A stretch of DNA of 64,000 nt, taken from Pagrus major (taxonomy: Eukaryota > Chordata > Actinopteri > Spariformes > Sparidae). This document shows, in pieces, positions 33,101-58,486 of this stretch. The stretch spans positions 19,971,306 to 20,035,305 of the forward strand of contig NC_133215.1 of assembly GCF_040436345.1 (NCBI RefSeq). The letters run 5' to 3'. Numbering within the stretch: position 1 is the first letter of the stretch; every line of letters starts with the position of its first letter. The position numbers were made by a program, and so were the translations under genes. The notes under the pieces are model-generated. The model was not told where the DNA came from, ran no database searches, and worked only from the letters and a program-made list of their open reading frames with translations.

Positions 33101-36100
33101 AGAAGGGTTTGGTAAACCATCCATATGTCTGGTGCACACTAAAGGCTTTTTAAATCAGATTTAAAAAAACGTGGGAGACCACAGATGGAATTAACAGATT
33201 TATTAATATTTTAGAACTATGAACGCACATGATTCAGTCAAGACACACCCTTATCGTCCTTTTCTAATGTCCATCTGGCTCGAAAGAAAAAAAGTCTTAT
33301 TTTTGGCAGCCATGTTTCTGTTCTACACAAGTAGGCAAAATGTGGTTTGTGACGCTTCCTGCTCAAATATGTTTGATACTTACAATTAAAAAAAACTGAC
33401 TTCCATCCGCTCAATAATGGCTGGAGTATATCTGTAAACCCATCACACTACAGGATCATTTGGGCAGAGAATCTGCTCAGACCAGCCTTGAATCAGGAAC
33501 ACTCCTGAAGTTGTTGGGACGGGTGAATCTGAATTTTCCTGTAGTGTGGGGCCAGCATAATTTAGAGAAATTATCTGGTAATGTTTTGTTTCAACATGCA
33601 AGGTCAAGGACTGTTGAGTAGTGAACATTTATGGCATTATCTGTCTTAGACAGAAACTTCTAGTATTATCAAGTTACAGTATACTTGTACTGAACATGTT
33701 GCACTCCCACTTCTGCCTCACTTTAGTCTTCTCGCTCCAGTTTGTCTCATGCTTCACTCACCTGTCAAGGGTCGGTTAACTGAAAACTCAGGCTGGGTAA
33801 ACATCAACAGAAAGACGCTGCTGTGCTTACAGCAGTGTGATAATCAGGTGAAGCCGAAGTGAAACAACAACAAAATGAAACCACAAAAAATGTGGCTACA
33901 TTTATTATATAGTCTTCTTTCTGTAAAAGTCCTAAGAGTGGCTCAGCCAGGATAAGAATTTTTCATATCAGCACCTCACTTGTGTGTAAACAGGCAGATT
34001 AAAACTTAGACCATTCTTTTAACAGATAGAAATGTGTCAGACATACTATTTTTCAGATTACTTTCAGTTGTGCATCATCTCCACTTGAGTTTAGTCAAGC
34101 TGAGGGACTTCAGTCTTCTCCTACTTGGTATATATCAGCACTCTCTACCACTTTTTCTAATAGGGAAACGATATTTGAATCTGTGATGTTGGTTGCACGT
34201 TGGTGATTCTGTGTTAGCTGGCTCCTAACCATTAGTTAAACTGACTACAAGCAGCATACATTGACCACGTTTTAAGTACAATAATGCACTTTAAAGTGTT
34301 GTGATATTCAAAAGCAAGTGGGAGCTAAGGCAACTTTACTTTCACCTCATCCGCTCTTCTCTCTTATCGGGATAGCTGGTAATCTTTTTCTCAGATAATT
34401 TACATGTTTTGCTAGAGCAGTTCCTTCAGTATAGTACGGTAATAACAGTGCCAGGCACTCGATGTAGATGAGTCTCCTTCAAATGTTTGCTCATTATATA
34501 GGCCTTATTAAAATATAAATAAGACATCTTATCCAATTAGTTTACATTTTAGTTGGAAGGAAAATAAACTAGAGCATGTAAGTTGTTAACTAACAACGGA
34601 CAACCTACGCTGCCCAAAATATACTTCTCAGTAATCATTCATTTCCTCTTACTGAAAATCATCAACAAGACCCTTAATAGAAGAAGTGAAATATGTTTGG
34701 GAAACCCAACCTTGTTGCACAGAAAGAGACGGTTATTTCAAGCGAGAGATTGGGCTTTTTTAAAAAGATATTTTAATACAATAGTAGATTTTTTTGTGCC
34801 AGCATGTAATGATCTTTAAAGGAAACTGCAGTTTATGGTACCAGGCACTGGCATCATCACTCAGCCATGGCAGCTGCTTCTTGGGTCAGAAGGAAAAGAT
34901 CTAAGAATAGGAAAACTGCAAATATATGGCAGAGCCATTCATCTGTTTCAGGCCACTTGACAGCTGGAGATTTTCTAACTAGTACTGTGTTTTTAATTCC
35001 ACTTCCTGATTTCTCCTTCTTGTCTTCTAGATGAGCAGCTGCTGTATCTGGACCCTCACTACTGCCAGCCTGTGGTGGATGTGTCACAAGATAACTTCCC
35101 ACTGGAGGTAAGTTGCACTCTCACTCCAGTCTGTCTGGCTTTTTATCTCGCTTATCTCAGACCATATTGGACTTGGATCATGTGACTTTCATACTCAATA
35201 GTGTTTTGACTGTACAGACCATTTAAGATAACATGCCCCTTCATTAACTTTTATTGATCTGTCACGTTCTAGTCATTCCACTGTAGCTCTCCCAAAAAGA
35301 TGCCCTTCAACCGCATGGATCCCAGCTGTACCATCGGCTTTTACGCCAAGAACAAGAAGGAGTTTGAGTCTCTCTGTTCTGCTGTTACTGAGGTGAGTTT
35401 TCACACCACCTGCTCACCATCTGACTCTAAATTTAAAAGCATGTAATAACAGAAGAAAAATCAAATCTGAAGTTTATCTGATGTGAATATGGGGCTAGAG
35501 TTCAACAAATCAAGTGGTCATTCTTCAAAGGTGCAGTGCTTTCAGCCTAAAAATTCCTCTTTCTGTTACTGTCCGTCCAACGCAGCTCTGTAAGTAAATA
35601 TTGCTACAAAGGAGAGTTTTGTTCACTCTAACTTTAAAAGATACCAACTTGATTTTATTAGGCCTATAGCCTAATATTAAAGGGTTGGTTCAGACTTTTT
35701 GAAGTGGGTTGTATGAGAACTCCTAATTCTCTAATACCCCTTTCACACTGGCCAAAAAACCCACTAACATCTGGCTTTTCGGTGCAATGTGAATGTAAAT
35801 TATCAGGATTTACTCCCTCATCAATTAACCCTGCAGTAGTCACAGGTAATTATCGCCTCCGGCTCAGCTCAGCTATAATGTGAACACAACACCCAGGTGA
35901 AAGCACTTGTTATTATCTTCCCACACGTCTCTGTCAAGCAGCACTTGAACATCGTTCAGTCAGCGCTGATTTCGAAAAAGAGACTGAAGTTCAAGATATT
36001 AAAAGAGTAACCGTTGTATGTGGCTTTCATGTTGTACGAGCCTCGTCAGCTGCCTGATCGGTACTGCTCATGTGCCAACTCATCAGAGATCAAAAAGAAG

Positions 36101-36900
36101 CGAGATGTCTCACTTTTTTGCAACTTTCATTATAAGTTCCTTAAAAACAATGTCTAATTCAGAATATTACTGATTAAGACTTTTTAAAATAAGTATAAAG
36201 TCTTCTGGATGAAGTCTGATGAGGTATCTGATCTGCTGTTACCTGTTTTCCCGGCGTATTCGTGATACGAACGGAAGACACAAGGGAAAAAAATAACAGA
36301 AAGGCAAACTCATTCACTGGCAATATGTAAGGAGTTCATTGCCTATAACTAGCAGGTTTATTGGTGTTTGAAAAAACAGCATATACATGCTAATTTCTGT
36401 GTAAAAGTGGTATAAGATGTTATATTTGCTGCTATTCTTTACTTTGTATCTTGTAAATTGAATATCTTTTGATTGTTGAAAGATGGGTCAAACATAAAGC
36501 AAGCAATTACAGACGTCAACTAATTGTGAATGTAATCGACAGATCAATTGATGATGCAAAATATAATTGGTTACAGCTCTAGTTCAATGGCTCAAAAACA
36601 AAGACTTGATTTGATATATGTCCATGTGCTCTGATGGCATTTTCACAGTCGAATCAGTACTGAGTTCTTCTGAAGCATCCTGTGACAGTTTGTGTTGACT
36701 GTGTCATTTCGTCCTCTCAGGCCCTGTCATCGTCGAAGGAGAAGTACCCCATCTTTACCTTCGTCGAGGGCCAGGGTCAGGATTATGGACTTGAAGGTCA
36801 CAGCAGCAATAAAAGTGGACCTGCTGCCCACATCCTGCCCCCTGGCAAACAGTGCAGGAGTAACAATAGAAGAAACAGTGACGAGTTTGTCTTCTTGTAA
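30198..36900 (+). CDS. atg4d: cysteine protease ATG4D (autophagin-4)
   Basis: Ten coding exons join in frame to 497 codons plus TAA: 30198-30414, 30529-30612, 30979-31152, 32037-32382, 32498-32562, 32732-32883, 33013-33091, 35031-35107, 35273-35392, 36721-36900. The product is a peptidase C54 enzyme that trims Atg8/LC3/GABARAP C-termini and removes them from lipid. The catalytic Cys is 138 ([13 protein letters not shown]), with Asp380 and His382 in YLDPHYCQP. The N-terminus MNSVSP, the AWNNVKYG segment and the C-terminal DEFVFL match ATG4D, not ATG4A, B or C. Human ATG4D is 474 aa. DEMD (54-57) precedes Lys58 where human ATG4D has a caspase-3 site. The terminal FVFL fits an F-x-x-L LC3-interacting motif. 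Confidence 0.97.
32387..32411 (+). other. atg4d: G-quadruplex-forming motif at the atg4d exon-4 splice donor
   Basis: Four guanine tracts (3, 3, 5 and 7 G) with loops of 5, 1 and 1 bases begin five bases inside the intron that starts at 32383. On the sense strand the pre-mRNA could fold into a quadruplex beside the 5' splice site. Confidence 0.6.
33092..35030 (+). other. atg4d: atg4d intron, 1.9 kb
   Basis: The largest atg4d coding intron. It contains a small inverted-repeat element at 33444-33548; otherwise no exon, RNA or repeat was recognised. Confidence 0.6.
33444..33548. repeat. 105-base element with perfect 12-base inverted ends
   Basis: 'cacactacagga' at 33444-33455 is the exact reverse complement of 'tcctgtagtgtg' at 33537-33548. 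The interior is non-coding. This could be the core of a MITE, though no clear target duplication was seen. Confidence 0.45.
35393..36720 (+). other. atg4d: atg4d last intron, 1.3 kb
   Basis: Includes an ATTAATCGATTAATC-family fragment at about 36515-36585 ('aatcgacagatcaattgatg' then 'ggttacagctctag'). The rest shows no coding or structural signal. Confidence 0.55.
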
Positions 36901-39180
36901 GCAGGATGCTCTCTCAGCTCTCACCAGTAGGGGGCGGAAGAGGACACCTCATTTCCTCTCAAAGGGAAGGACTCGATTCTGTTGATGGTGGACGTGACGC
37001 TTTTGTGTTTTATCGCCTTCACTGGTCAACGGAAGTAAAAACTGTGCGGCTTCTGTCATCACCTTTTCGTGTGGATGGGTATTATAAGCTAAAAGGCATT
37101 AATGGGTGCTGGCTGGAGCATTATTTTACCGGGCAACGGTATGTTTTCAAAATGGATCATGGTTAGAAATGTTTCAAGTACTTGAAGTATTCTTGATTCT
37201 CTTTATCACACACCTGAACAGCCTCAGATTTGATCATGTGGGTAAAATTAAGCGTACAATTACAGTGAACTACTGTGTTTCTGTCCTGGCGTGAACTGGA
37301 CACGCTGAAGGTGATGACTGGTCTACATGATATTGGCTCACTGGTCAGGTGGGGTGGGAGGGTTTGCCTGATAATGTTCCTGACTTTTATCACATACCTT
37401 CTGCTGTACATCTTATTTTTCCATCCCTCACATTTATTTATGAATGTGTGTTTGCGTGTGAGTGAGTGTGTGTGGTTAGTGTAGATTAAGTGTCTTTAAT
37501 AAGTGTGATAATGTATTTAGGAGTCTGTCAACATTCTTCCAGGAGCATCTTGAACAGATGGGAATTCACTCTCCTGTTGCAGTCTGACCTGAATATCCCA
37601 CAGATGACCAGGACGTTGATCTCCAACTCTGTTATTGATCTTTGAGAATATTAAACACATAGAAATCAACTGTTACAATGCTCCAAAAGAGCAACTCACA
37701 CTCCCAGGTTGTGGGTGAAGACAAATGACCCCATCAGTTGGAGCTGGATGTGTATCCTTACCTGGTAAACTGGCTTGTCCAATGAAGAAGTTATCAGAAT
37801 ACATTTGCAAAGTAAAACCCACAGCCCTTAAGACCAGCCCAAGCTGAATGGAGTTTCTGCCTGATGCTCAAGCTTCTGTTTTGTTCGTCCCTTTTTTACA
37901 TGAAGGCTACTACTGCAAGTTGCACTACTACTGTTATTAGATTTGTTGTCCTGATTAAACTTCAAACACTGGAATCACACTTTGCTTGTATGTCATGCTT
38001 ATTAGATTTGTATTTTTTTTAAGAGTCATGAGTCTGAGTCAACATCAGCTTCTTCTGCAGTTAATTCCAGTATTAAATTACGCAGTACTGGAAAAGAGTA
38101 TCCATTCTTCATGGGTGGTATGGGCAACTTTTAACACTTCGACCTAATCTCAGTTGTAATGAGTGCAATAGCCACCTAAAATGACGAATCAACAGGCGCT
38201 GTGGTAAGTTTAGCATGGGTTCATTAGAAATGAGCGTCTGGTAAGTTCAGAAAATTACATCACTTTGCTGTAAGAGTGACTTAAAAACCAGGAAAAGACA
38301 ACACCTATGTCATATGAGATAATATCCAAAATCTCAGATGGTACATAGTCTGATATCACGATAATGGTATATGGATATATATTGTCAAGCCCTTGAATAA
38401 CTCTTTGTCATTCCAATCAGTTTAAAAGATTTTGTTCTTCAAAATTCACTGGAAAAATGCATAAAATAATAATCTCTGAGAGGATGCCCGTTCCAACTGC
38501 TGAATACCCAAATGTATAAAGGCAGCACACACAAATCTTCAGGACAGATGTGACAAATCTCAATTTCACCAGTTTATTCTGGCGGTTAATATAATAATGT
38601 TTGCAGGAATTCCAAAAAAGTCTTCAAAAGTTCAGCAAATGCACAAAACTTCATAACAACTTGATTCTCGTGATTCAGTGATATTGAAGGCTGAGTCAAA
38701 TCTGCTGTTTACAAGAGATGCAGTGACACTGTGTAACACGTTGCTGTAGTTTCAGATTATTGTAGATGTACTCTGAGATAGGTGCATGTCTTAAGGTGGC
38801 ATGCTCATTTATTTTTATACTGTGAAAATAGTCCCATACAGAAAAGGTCTCATATTTTAAAAGCTTTACTTTATGTGTTTAGGCCGCAGTGTCTGCAAGT
38901 TCTGAGGCATTTTTAAAAATAATTAACTTGTCTAAAGAAGCCTTTGAAATACCCTTGAATGCAGTTACGCATTTCTGAAAAATATTGTGGGCTATCTTAG
39001 TTTTTATGCTCACTTTTGTTCAAAATTAATATTTGTTCGATTATTATCATAAATCATAAAGAATTACAGACTCGTTTATTCTCCTCGCTGTATAACGAAA
39101 GTGAACATTGGAGATCATCTGCACATTTACAAACAAACCAAACAGTCCAGAGGTGATGAACAGTGCGAGTACAGTGGTGG
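36901..39180 (+). other. atg4d 3' UTR and atg4d-smarca4 intergenic region
   Basis: No coding exon is supported. A candidate poly(A) signal (ATTAAA, 37954-37959) lies about 1.05 kb after the stop codon. The remaining sequence is AT-rich intergenic DNA without recognised repeats. Confidence 0.55.
37954..37959 (+). terminator. atg4d: candidate poly(A) signal (ATTAAA) for atg4d
   Basis: ATTAAA followed by T/G-containing sequence within 35 bases. Chosen because no canonical AATAAA is nearer with a better downstream element; transcript evidence is needed. Confidence 0.35.
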
Positions 39181-39308
39181 CTGTGGCTGCGCGCGCATGC
39201 GCGTTGCCGGGCAGCCGTGACTAGACATTCGGTCATAGGAGCGGTGGAGGGGGCGCTCGAGCCACGTCGGTGAAACAAATCAACGCTTGAAGGCAGATTA
39301 CAAAGAGG
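39180..39308 (+). promoter_or_regulatory. smarca4: smarca4 CpG-rich promoter with NRF1-type site and putative 5' UTR exon
   Basis: A local CpG-rich patch contains the perfect palindrome gcgcatgcgc (39193-39202), the NRF1 core motif common in housekeeping promoters. It is followed by 'ggtggagggggcgctcgag' and a consensus donor (agagg|gtgagt) at 39308/39309 that would close a non-coding first exon. The coding exon's acceptor at 39881 fits this model. The transcription start is not fixed by sequence alone. Confidence 0.6.
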
Positions 39309-39881
39309 GTGAGTGGACTAATTGCGACAACTGCTGCGTTATTTCTATCTCCCACAAATCTAAAGTCGGGAGCGCAGAAATTCACGCAGGACAGCCTGTC
39401 CTGTTGATGCGGGTAGGTCAGTCGCACAACCACAGTCCGCCATTCCCCTTTTTTATATTTAACGAGACACCCTTTGATGGTCTGAGTGAGCAAATTCTCT
39501 GTAGCATGGACTCATGTGCATAATTTACAGTATTTCCCCGTGTTGAGTGCGAGTGCAGCGGTAGACCCTGCAGCTGTAATTGTATATGCGCGCAACGGGT
39601 GATTTGGTGCAGCGCAGCAGGAGAAGGTCTTCATCTGATAGGTGTTTGACAAAATTCACCCAAATCCTGCAAAGACTGTGAACCCACTTCATTAATCAGA
39701 AAAGCACAGGTGAAGGCACGTGTGCAGCTTCACTGTCAAGATATTTTCAAAAGTTTTCTCTAATCAAACAACTGAATGAAGCAGATTGAGATTATCAACC
39801 TTGGCATAGTTGTCACACTTCTTCTGCACAGATCATTTCCTCCTCCCACCCTCTCTCTGTCAATTCTCTCCTTTCTATCAG
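39309..39881 (+). other. smarca4: smarca4 5' UTR intron
   Basis: Lies between the putative leader exon and the coding exon, which begins behind a pyrimidine-rich acceptor (ctttctatcag). No coding segment was seen. A second in-line AG (gctcag at about 39896) could serve as an alternative acceptor within the leader. Confidence 0.45.
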
Positions 39882-39919
39882 GTCCCTGCTGCTCAGGTGG
39901 GAGCAGGAGATCCAGGGTG

Positions 39920-53660
<13,741 letters not shown>

Positions 53661-53712
53661 ACTGTACTGTAATGTGGAAGAGAAGGAAGCATAAAGCACC
53701 GCACATAGAGTA

Positions 53713-53718
53713 AATAAA
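53713..53718 (+). terminator. smarca4: proximal poly(A) signal (AATAAA) of smarca4
   Basis: Canonical hexamer 55 bases after the stop codon, with 'tgagtctgtcaac' downstream. If used it would give a very short 3' UTR. Confidence 0.45.
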
Positions 53719-55850
53719 ACATGAGTCTGTCAACTCCATTCACCCTCAGTCAAATGTGACAGGACTGAAATAGAAAGGTTTCCAATACTGTCAATACAGG
53801 AACAGGTACATACTGTGTTGTTATTATTTAACCAGTCATATAGGTGTCACATAGAAAACAGTTCACATTGCAAATTTCCCCGTTGTGGTACTATTAAAGG
53901 ATTATCTTATCTTTATATCATAAAATACACAAATCAATGGGTCTATGCACGTCGCTGCATTAAAGCTTCTCTGTTTCTCTGCTGAAAAAGTCTCACAGAG
54001 GGATCAGAGGAGCTTTTTTTCTTTATTTGCAATGTCAGGAGAGATTTTGATCAGTTTTACTGAGAATGTCGTCTGTGCAGATGTATAATCTGTTTGTTCT
54101 GATGTGTATGAAGATAGTGGCCGAGAAAAACTAAGAAACGTAAATTTGGCAGTTAGGGACGAGGCAAAAATCAATATAAGAGTATATTGTGACACGTAAC
54201 AGAAATGGTCTTTACTGCGATAAACAAGAACAAACACAATCGAGTGTGGACTGTTGTCCGTTTACAGACACAACTAACACACTGCAGTTCAGTTTTTTTG
54301 TCCTTTTAGTACATTTTAATGCCGTTTGAAGAGATTTTGAATCCCTCTTCAATGATTATTTAATATATTTAGACAATTTCAACCAAGTTAATTGTGCTAT
54401 TAATTTTGTCATGATTTGCATTTGCTTTACTGAGAGTCCTCTCCAGCTCTACTTATAAAATATACTGCAAAAACATTTCAGAATTTGAGTTTAAAACATT
54501 CACAAACATAAACATTACCAACAGGGTGAGGAAACAACAGTGTTGGGCCGTCCTCTCTCATAATACCACTTTGCACTGCAAGATAGCTCCTGTAGTTTCA
54601 GCTGTGAGTTTGCTACTTAGTTTTATAAGTAAAAAAACATCACAGAATGACAAGAAAGGAAATATTTTACACAACTGTACACCTTCTGAATTCAGATTTC
54701 TCTCGTTTGCCAAACTAAAATGAGCTTAATTGCCTCGTTAACCCATCGTAAAACATACTACCCCTTTTGGAGTTACTTCTGGCCACTTCTTACAAATTGC
54801 ACCTTTCAGAGGATACAGATTTAATTAGTTATACTCTGATATACTGTAACTATGTTGTTAACAAACAAGTAACAAGACATTTAATCTCCTATAAGGTCTA
54901 TATTTATCAAGGTTTTCTCATATTTTGCACAATTCACATCCAGAACCTCGTCCTTAGCTAACCCTGAGGAGTTACAACGGGCAGGAGCCAGTGAAGTGAA
55001 ATAAACAACGTTGAATGTAAACAGAAAATGTTTTTAGACGGAGCTGTTTTCACCCAGCGTGAAGCTTCCACCTTACCTCACCTTCCCTTCCCTCTGGCCA
55101 CACATGTAAACAAACCTGATGTTTCACCTATGTTTCACTGTGGAGCTGTGTTGTAACGACAGTCAGCCTCATTGGAGCCACTGTGATTACCGAGGTGTGT
55201 GTACATCACGCTGGCTGTTTCAGTTGGAAATCCAGCCCGCTGTGGCTGCAGGGTGTTTCCAGACTTCTCAGAAGCTCTTCAGCGACTCAACACAGACATT
55301 TGACTGAGGTTTGATGGAGCTGAGTTCAGGTCATTTTCCAAATATTGTATAAATGGTACAGTATAAAAACAATTTACTCCACCATGCTGCTGCTTTCCTG
55401 TTACACTTCCAATATAAGCACTTATAACTGTTGATTGTAGACTTAAAGAATTATGAGGTCGTAATTCATCGACGAGTACTGTAACTCTAATCGCTTCTCC
55501 TTCAGTTGTTGTGCGGTGATTTTAGGTTTTCAAAACATGTTTAATGTATTTCTTCTTTGCACTTTTTATGTCACTGATTTTCAAGACAAAGGACCAGAGG
55601 GACAGCGGCTCCTCTCTGCTTGTGAACGCCTCTTGGCTGTATGGTGTTGGATATATACTGTATAGAGTATTTTTAGAGTATAATGTCAATGCACGTGTGT
55701 ACAGCTCGCAAGTTCAGTACTGTACTTTTTTCATTATGGTAGATAACTAGCGTGAAGAACATACAACCAAAGCATCGACATCTCCTCCACTAAATTATTG
55801 GGCTTTGTCTGTGTTGTTGTCGTCATTGTCGCTGAAACTCAAATCGTAAC

Positions 55851-55856
55851 AATAAA
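55851..55856 (+). terminator. smarca4: distal poly(A) signal (AATAAA) of smarca4
   Basis: Canonical hexamer followed within 30 bases by 'gaatgttgtcagttgtatg', a plausible GU-rich downstream element. The repeat-dense intergenic region starts just beyond. Confidence 0.5.
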
Positions 55857-56049
55857 TCACAGTAAGAGTGAATGTTGTCAGTTGTATGATTTAATGCTTG
55901 ACTAAAGTAGTCATTTAATTAGTTAGTTGTTTGTAAAGTAATCTACATTAGAGCTGCAAGGATTAAAGGGTAACGCCATCATTTTTACAGGTCTTGGAGA
56001 GTACTACTGCATACGTGAAAACAGTAGTACAAAGCCTTTTGTGGCTCCA

Positions 56050-56345
56050 GAGGAAGCTGCATGTAATCTGGTAAATTACCTCCAGTGATGTCACTCAGTA
56101 GCTAAGTTGCATCGTGGGTAATGTAGGTACCACGTTTGGAAGAGGAGGAAGAATGTGTGGAATAAAAAACCTCTAGTTTGATCATTTGTTTCTTAACTGT
56201 CCATAATGAGTCCAGCAGCGTTATAGGAGTAAAATAACTAGACCAGCGGACTGCTTTGCAAAACCTGGTGCCTACATTACCCACAATGCAACTAACTGAG
56301 TGACATCAGTGGAGGCAGTTTATCAGATCACTTGCAGCTCAAATT
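56050..56345. mobile_element. palindromic MITE-like element with ~80-base inverted arms
   Basis: About 56054-56139 ('tccagtgatgtcactcagta', 'gttgcatcgtgggtaatgta') pairs with the reverse complement of 56262-56340 ('cctacattacccacaatgca', 'ctgagtgacatcagtggagg') with few mismatches. The roughly 120-base loop has no ORF. Left-hand sequence related to this element recurs at 3585-3690. Confidence 0.7.
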
Positions 56346-56359
56346 TTTTTTTGCCATTT

Positions 56360-56690
56360 TATAGACCCAACAACGAAACGATTAATCAAGAAAATAATCG
56401 ACGTATTAATCAACTTTGAAAATAATCATTTTGCTGCAGCTCTAATCGGCAACTGTTTTGATAATTGATAAAGAGTTTGAGTCACTTTTTTCAAGCAAAA
56501 GTGCAAAAGAATGTGAGGATTTGCTACTTTTATTTGTCTTATATGACAGTAAACTGAATATATTTGAGTATGAGACTGTAAGTTGAACAAAAACAAGCTA
56601 TTTATTATCTGTTTTTTGTGTGTGGACGTTTTATACAATCAAAAAAATAATCAGCAGATTGATCACTAATGAACATAGCCATTACAGCCC
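56360..56690. repeat. ATTAATCGATTAATC-family repeat
   Basis: 'aaacgattaatcaagaaaat', 'cattttgctgcagctctaat' and 'atatgacagtaaactgaata' then 'ataatcagcagattgatcac' share order and wording with the 44185-44353 copy. It is probably two adjacent partial copies. Confidence 0.6.
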
Positions 56691-57074
56691 TCGTGTGATG
56701 TATTTTAGCACTCCAGATCAATTTTGATATTCGCAATTTCATGGTTTTGGTTTTTGGTTAGTTGTATCCTGTTTTATTCTGTAGTTTATATCCTCATGTG
56801 TCTTGTCAATTTCTACTTCCTGCTCACCTGTGTTCCCAGTGTTGTTTCCCTCCTGTGGTCCTCCCCAGTCTGATTCCCCCAGCACCTGTCTCACATCAGT
56901 CTCGTTGACACTGCCCTGTTCCCAGTGTCTCTCTACCTGTTTTTCATCCCCTCGTTAGGGGATGTGTTGTTCCCTCACTCTTTGTTGGTATGTCTATTTC
57001 CACCAACATATCTCCTCAGTCCTCATGTGTTCCTGTTGTCCCTGATTTGTTCCTTGTGGTTTTTCTGGGTTGTC

Positions 57075-57245
57075 CTCATTTTTGTATTTCTCTTTAGTTT
57101 TTTCCTTGGACTTTCCTTTGCCTGTCTTTTGGTTTTGGTTTCACACTAGACAGCTGGAGCTGGATCAGCTCATTAAAGCTCACTTGTTGTTTTCAACCTG
57201 CCTGCCTCTGTGTGTCTGCATTTGGGTCCTATTTTGAATTGTGAC
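57075..57245 (-). repeat. interspersed repeat, copy 2 of an opposed pair
   Basis: Reverse complement of the 51413-51700 family ('caacctgcctgcctctgtgt', 'tgcatttgggtcctattttg'). It may extend leftward to about 56750 through pyrimidine-rich sequence. It ends near 'gaattgtgacaac'. Confidence 0.6.
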
Positions 57246-58448
57246 AACAAAAGCCTTTTAACGGACAGGGATTTGGATTTTGGGCCACACTTCAGCTCAA
57301 ACTTCTATCATTGTCTATATCTATGAGGTGTAATGCCTCTGTTTGACCACTAGGAGGAAGTCTCAAACAAACACAGGTCAGTCTTGACATCATACCGTTG
57401 CCTCATGTAGCAGGACAAGCTTTTTGAACTACATATATTTAAAACAGTTTTCCTGTAAAATGTCCTTGGATTTAAAACTTTTCATACAAGGAAATGTTTA
57501 AAAACTACAATGTAAAATCACTTCCTGGACTTTTAGATGTTGCTTCAGCCTAACTTGACCTTATTTCCACCTTCCCAGTGCCTCCAACATTACATGAAAT
57601 ATACAGTCAACATTCCCCTCGACTCACTTCTCAGTAAGGTCAAATAAATGAAACGAATACAGAAACTCTTTCTCCAGATGATATAAACAACCTTATTTTA
57701 CCCCTCATACTTATGTTGATTCTGTGCGTGGCTTGGCGGGCACACTGAGAATTATGTTGAATGTACGGTGTCCATTTTGGAGAAGGGAGGAACTTGGCAC
57801 ATGTCTGGATGTGTGAATGTGGTTTTACAGAGAACCTCGACAGTGAGGTCTGTGTTGGAGGTCTTACAGAGAAGTGGGGGGAGGGGGTCAGACTCGGTTT
57901 CCTGAATTCTAGGAACTCCTGGATTTCTGCAGCAACTCAAAACCAGCTGTAAACATCTGTCCAAAGGGCAGGGCAGCTGCTCCTGAAGTCCCCAAAACAG
58001 ACACAGATGTAGCAGCAGACTCAGGCGTTTAAAAAGATGTCCACTGACACACCATGCTTGCTGAAAGTGGATAACTGTCTCCTTTTTACATTTAGCATGA
58101 ATCTGATCATTTTTAGGCTTTGTTTGGGCTCTACTCTGATGACCCCAACTGATTGTAAAGGAATAACATTCATGTTCCCTTTACTGGCTTCATAGTGACA
58201 CTTTTACTTCTGTGTTTCAGCAATAAACCTACAGACTGCTTGTAAATTAATAAAGCATCTTTTATAGGAAGTTATACTTCAGAGAGGAACCTGTTAAAAA
58301 CTTTTCTTTTTTTTAAACAGGAAAAAAGGGTAAAAGCATGGAGGAAAATGGAAGCCGTGTCATTTACTTCCTCCATGCTGTCCATGAAGGCCACTAGCCC
58401 GACAAGTTAGCATGTTGGTTGTCATGGCCAGTGTAAAATGGTTAATTG

Positions 58449-58449
<1 letters not shown>

Positions 58450-58485
<36 letters not shown>

Positions 58486-58486
58486 T
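58450..58486. repeat. (ATA)n trinucleotide microsatellite
   Basis: An uninterrupted TAA/ATA run of about twelve units in the smarca4-ldlr intergenic region. Confidence 0.95.

Larger units (their letters stand above)
53661..55870 (+). other. smarca4: probable smarca4 3' UTR
   Basis: Follows the TGA at 53658-53660. Two AATAAA signals frame a short and a long form: 53713-53718 (about 55 bases after the stop) and 55851-55856 (about 2.2 kb after), the latter followed by a TG-rich stretch. The short open frames inside are unsupported. Confidence 0.5.
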
